Shown here piece by piece: positions 61,890 to 64,000 of a stretch of 64,000 nucleotides of DNA. The notes under the pieces were generated by a model. It was not told where the DNA came from. It saw nothing but the letters and a program-made list of their open reading frames with translations, and made no database searches. The stretch lies in NCBI GenBank assembly GCA_965243545.1, contig OZ251573.1, positions 2,666,001 to 2,730,000 on the forward strand. Direction: 5' to 3'. This DNA comes from CATQHW01 sp965243545. GTDB taxonomy: Bacteria > Spirochaetota > Spirochaetia > SZUA-6 > Bin103. Made by a program: the position numbers and the translations under genes. Positions within the stretch are counted from its first letter, which is position 1. Each line of letters opens with the position of its first letter.

Positions 61890-62472
61890 CCTCACCGCCG
61901 CCGCCCGGACGGAACGAGCAGAAGTAGCGATGGAACCGATGATCCCCGGCGAGCTCGGGATGGAACGCCGTGGCCAGCATGGCGCCCTGGCGGACGGCGA
62001 CCGGCCGCCCGTCGGGCAGCGCGGCCAGCACCCGCACGCCGCGGCCGACCCGCTCCACCGCCGGCGCGCGGATGAAGATGCCGCGAAACGGCGCCGGGCC
62101 GAGCTCCTCCACCTGCAGATCCGCCTCGAAACTGGCGACCTGACGGCCGTACGCATTGCGCCGCACCGCAATGTCGAGCAGCCGCAACGGCGCCGGCCGC
62201 GGGTCGAGCACCTCCGCAGCCAGCACGATCATGCCGGCGCAGGTCCCCCACACCGGCAGACCGCCGCGCAGCAGCGCCGTCAACCGCTCGGCCATGCCGA
62301 AGGCGTGCAGCAGGTTGATGATGGTGGTGCTCTCGCCGCCGGGGATGATCAGCGCGTCGACTTCATCGAGCTGCGCCGCGGTGCGGACCGGCGCCGCCTG
62401 CCGGCCGGCGGCGGCCAGGGCGCGGAGGTGCTCCCGCACGTCGCCTTGCAGCGCCAGCACCCCCACCGCCAT
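61879..62472 (-). CDS. pdxT: PLP synthase glutaminase subunit PdxT
   Basis: A 197-residue class I glutamine amidotransferase supplying ammonia to PdxS. The nucleophile is C78 in VWGTCAGM; the His-Glu pair is in TAFHPEL; the oxyanion loop PGGESTT is intact. It begins seven bases after pdxS. Confidence 0.96.
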   Translation of the reverse strand: MAVGVLALQGDVREHLRALAAAGRQAAPVRTAAQLDEVDALIIPGGESTTIINLLHAFGMAERLTALLRGGLPVWGTCAGMIVLAAEVLDPRPAPLRLLDIAVRRNAYGRQVASFEADLQVEELGPAPFRGIFIRAPAVERVGRGVRVLAALPDGRPVAVRQGAMLATAFHPELAGDHRFHRYFCSFRPGGGGEDGR

Positions 62473-62478
62473 CGGTCG

Positions 62479-63375
62479 TTACCAGCCGCGCACGGCGAGC
62501 TGCTCGCCCTCCGGGATCGCCGTCATCTCCAGGCCGCGCATCGGCTCACCCAGTCCGCGCGACACCTCCGCCAGGATGCCGGGGTCTTCGTAGTTGGTGG
62601 TCGCCTTGACGATCGCCTCCGCCATCCGCTGCGGGTTTTCGGACTTGAAGATGCCGGAGCCGACGAACACGCCGTCGACGCCGATCTGCATCATCAACGC
62701 CGCGTCGGCCGGGGTCGCTATGCCGCCGGCGGCGAAGTTGACCACCGGCAGCGTTCCGTCGGCGCGCAGCTGCGCCACCAGCTCCAGCGGCGCCTGGATC
62801 TCCTTGGCGAACGCCGACAGCTCGCCGTCGTCGAGCCCGCGCACGCGCCGCACCGCGTGCAGCACGCTGCGCGCGTGGCGCACCGCTTCGACCACGTTGC
62901 CGGTGCCGGCCTCGCCCTTGGTGCGGATCATGGCGGCGCCTTCGCGGATGCGGCGCAACGCCTCTCCCAGGTTACGGCAGCCGCACACGAACGGCACCGT
63001 GAAGTCGTGCTTCCAGACGTGGTTGACCTCGTCGGCCGGCGTCAGCACCTCCGACTCGTCGATGTAGTCGATCTCCAGCGCCTGCAGGACCTGCGCTTCC
63101 ACGAAGTGTCCGATGCGGCACTTGGCCATGACCGGAATGGTGACCGCGCGCTTGATCTGTTCGATGACGGTCGGATCGGCCATGCGCGCCACGCCGCCCG
63201 CCTTGCGGATGTCGGCCGGAACCCGCTCCAGCGCCATGACCGAAACCGCGCCGGCGTCTTCGGCGATCCTGGCCTGATCGGCGGTCACCACGTCCATGAT
63301 CACCCCGCCCTTGAGCATCTGCGCCAGTCCGGTCTTGACCGTCCACGTACCGGTATCCTGCACCTCACCTGCCAT
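62479..63375 (-). CDS. pdxS: PLP synthase subunit PdxS
   Basis: A 298-residue TIM-barrel synthase making pyridoxal 5'-phosphate from ribose 5-phosphate, glyceraldehyde 3-phosphate and ammonia. D28 (VIMDVVTADQA), K85 (VMAKCRIGH) and the second lysine in MIRTKGEAGTGN are the active-site residues. ATG at 63375 with GAGGAG six bases upstream. With pdxT this shows the DXP-independent B6 pathway. Confidence 0.97.
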   Translation of the reverse strand: MAGEVQDTGTWTVKTGLAQMLKGGVIMDVVTADQARIAEDAGAVSVMALERVPADIRKAGGVARMADPTVIEQIKRAVTIPVMAKCRIGHFVEAQVLQALEIDYIDESEVLTPADEVNHVWKHDFTVPFVCGCRNLGEALRRIREGAAMIRTKGEAGTGNVVEAVRHARSVLHAVRRVRGLDDGELSAFAKEIQAPLELVAQLRADGTLPVVNFAAGGIATPADAALMMQIGVDGVFVGSGIFKSENPQRMAEAIVKATTNYEDPGILAEVSRGLGEPMRGLEMTAIPEGEQLAVRGW

Positions 63376-63390
63376 GTCCCACTCCTCTCC

Positions 63391-63431
63391 GGCCGGGCCG
63401 TCTCGCCCCCCGGCCGCTCGCCGACAGTATA
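63391..63431 (-). promoter_or_regulatory. pdxS promoter and leader hairpin
   Basis: A TATACT -10 on the minus strand (63431-63426) would start transcription near 63420, leaving a leader of about 45 bases. That leader contains a 7-bp inverted repeat (GGCCGGG at 63391-63397 against CCCGGCC at 63409-63415) ending shortly before the ribosome site. The -35 is weak. A hairpin role is speculative. Confidence 0.4.
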
Positions 63432-63451
63432 CGGCCAAGCGCCGCGCCGGC

Positions 63452-64000
63452 CTACTGCCCGCCTGCCCCATCTACGCGGCGCCCGTTCAGGTTGCCTGAA
63501 AGCTCCACCTCCCAGAGCGCCTCCCAGAGACCGTCGGCCTGGCGGAACTGGCCGGTGCGGACGCGGGCGATCCGGTAATCGGGAAGTGTGGCGGCCGCAA
63601 CACAAATCCCGTCCAGAACCACGCCCTGATCAAGGAAGACGACATTCACAGACTCCGACGGACCCTGTGAAGGGTAGACCCGGAGAAAGAATTGCTCCCT
63701 CATGTCCGCGGCCTGGCACGGCTCCTTGACGTAGACCAGACGGGAGCCGTCGAGGTATACGTCGAAGGTCGATCCGGCCGCCGGCTCGCCCGCCACCGCC
63801 TCTCGATAGGTCCGGCGGATCGCGGCGCTGTCCATGGCCCATGTTGCCGCCCAATTCGGGATCGGCATCCGACCCAGGACCGAGCCGGCGCGCCGCTCGA
63901 CGATATGGATTTTGCGTTCGCGCATGGCGAGCAGATACAGGCGATCTCCGCGCTCGAGAATCGACGTTATGAACGTTCGAGGCTGACTGAAGAACCGTTC
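63452..64000 (-). CDS. Hypothetical protein, 5' end outside the window
   Basis: The reading frame is open to the window edge, so at least 25 codons lie upstream of the first in-window ATG (63925). The visible part is 182 residues. Strand-rich segments such as LERGDRLYLLAMRERKIHIVERRAG and DGSRLVYVKEPCQAADMREQFFLRVYP suggest a beta-rich, possibly propeller-like domain. No family recognised. Base composition is visibly less GC-rich than the pdxS side. It stops 76 bases before the pdxS start. Confidence 0.6.
   Translation of the reverse strand, partial: ERFFSQPRTFITSILERGDRLYLLAMRERKIHIVERRAGSVLGRMPIPNWAATWAMDSAAIRRTYREAVAGEPAAGSTFDVYLDGSRLVYVKEPCQAADMREQFFLRVYPSQGPSESVNVVFLDQGVVLDGICVAAATLPDYRIARVRTGQFRQADGLWEALWEVELSGNLNGRRVDGAGGQ

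Overview
This 64 kb window is a very GC-rich, gene-dense bacterial chromosome segment. The content points to a member of the Spirochaetota, probably an uncultured high-GC Spirochaetaceae-like lineage. The evidence is an LptD-like protein, lipoproteins and small membrane proteins of a spirochaete-like type, and a sugar-binding protein of the alpha-glucoside type. This lineage call is inference: there is no rRNA in the window. Coding is almost continuous, no stretch over 300 bases lacks a gene, and many neighbours overlap by four bases, usually as GTGA.

Region 1 (1-12.4 kb) is accessory and metabolic. It holds a PhyH dioxygenase, a DapA-family aldolase, a lower-GC island with a GmrSD-like DUF262/DUF1524 protein next to a broken ImmA/IrrE-type gene, and an ABC sugar importer (binding protein plus two permeases, no ATPase). 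It continues with a UDP-glucuronate decarboxylase diverging from an ATPase/nuclease-domain protein, a two-domain VOC protein and a nucleoside deoxyribosyltransferase.

Region 2 (12.4-24.7 kb) contains a large fusion of an EndoQ-like PHP endonuclease to a UvrD-type helicase, a tRNA-Gln(CTG) gene, a BMP-like lipoprotein with a membrane partner, guaA and purB. It also has a SPOR-domain protein with a repetitive linker and an outer-membrane protein/lipoprotein pair.

Region 3 (24.7-37.4 kb) begins with a tightly overlapped minus-strand operon for folding and secretion: DnaJ-like, SurA-like, NusB, Map and HtrA. Membrane proteins and lipoproteins follow. A tandemly duplicated two-gene module comes next: a DUF4143 ATPase convergent with a repeat-bearing lipoprotein. 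One copy of the ATPase is reduced to its last codons.

Region 4 (37.4-58.5 kb) is an uninterrupted minus-strand array of eighteen genes: rsgA, mutS2, uvrA, lptD-like, phoH, ybeY, a CBS/CorC protein, pgk, tpiA, secG and a complete F-type ATP synthase (atpBEFHAGDC). It couples ribosome maturation, DNA repair, envelope assembly, glycolysis and energy conversion.

Region 5 (58.5-64 kb) has a pentapeptide-repeat protein, a metallo-beta-lactamase-fold protein, and a minus-strand operon pdxS-pdxT-yggS-membrane protein-rluD for PLP synthesis and homeostasis and rRNA pseudouridylation. It ends in a truncated hypothetical gene.

Two themes cut across the genes. Several genes have a -10-like hexamer only 6-9 bases before the start codon, as expected for leaderless transcripts. 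Short in-frame tandem repeats (15, 18 or 21 bp) recur at the termini of exported or membrane proteins.
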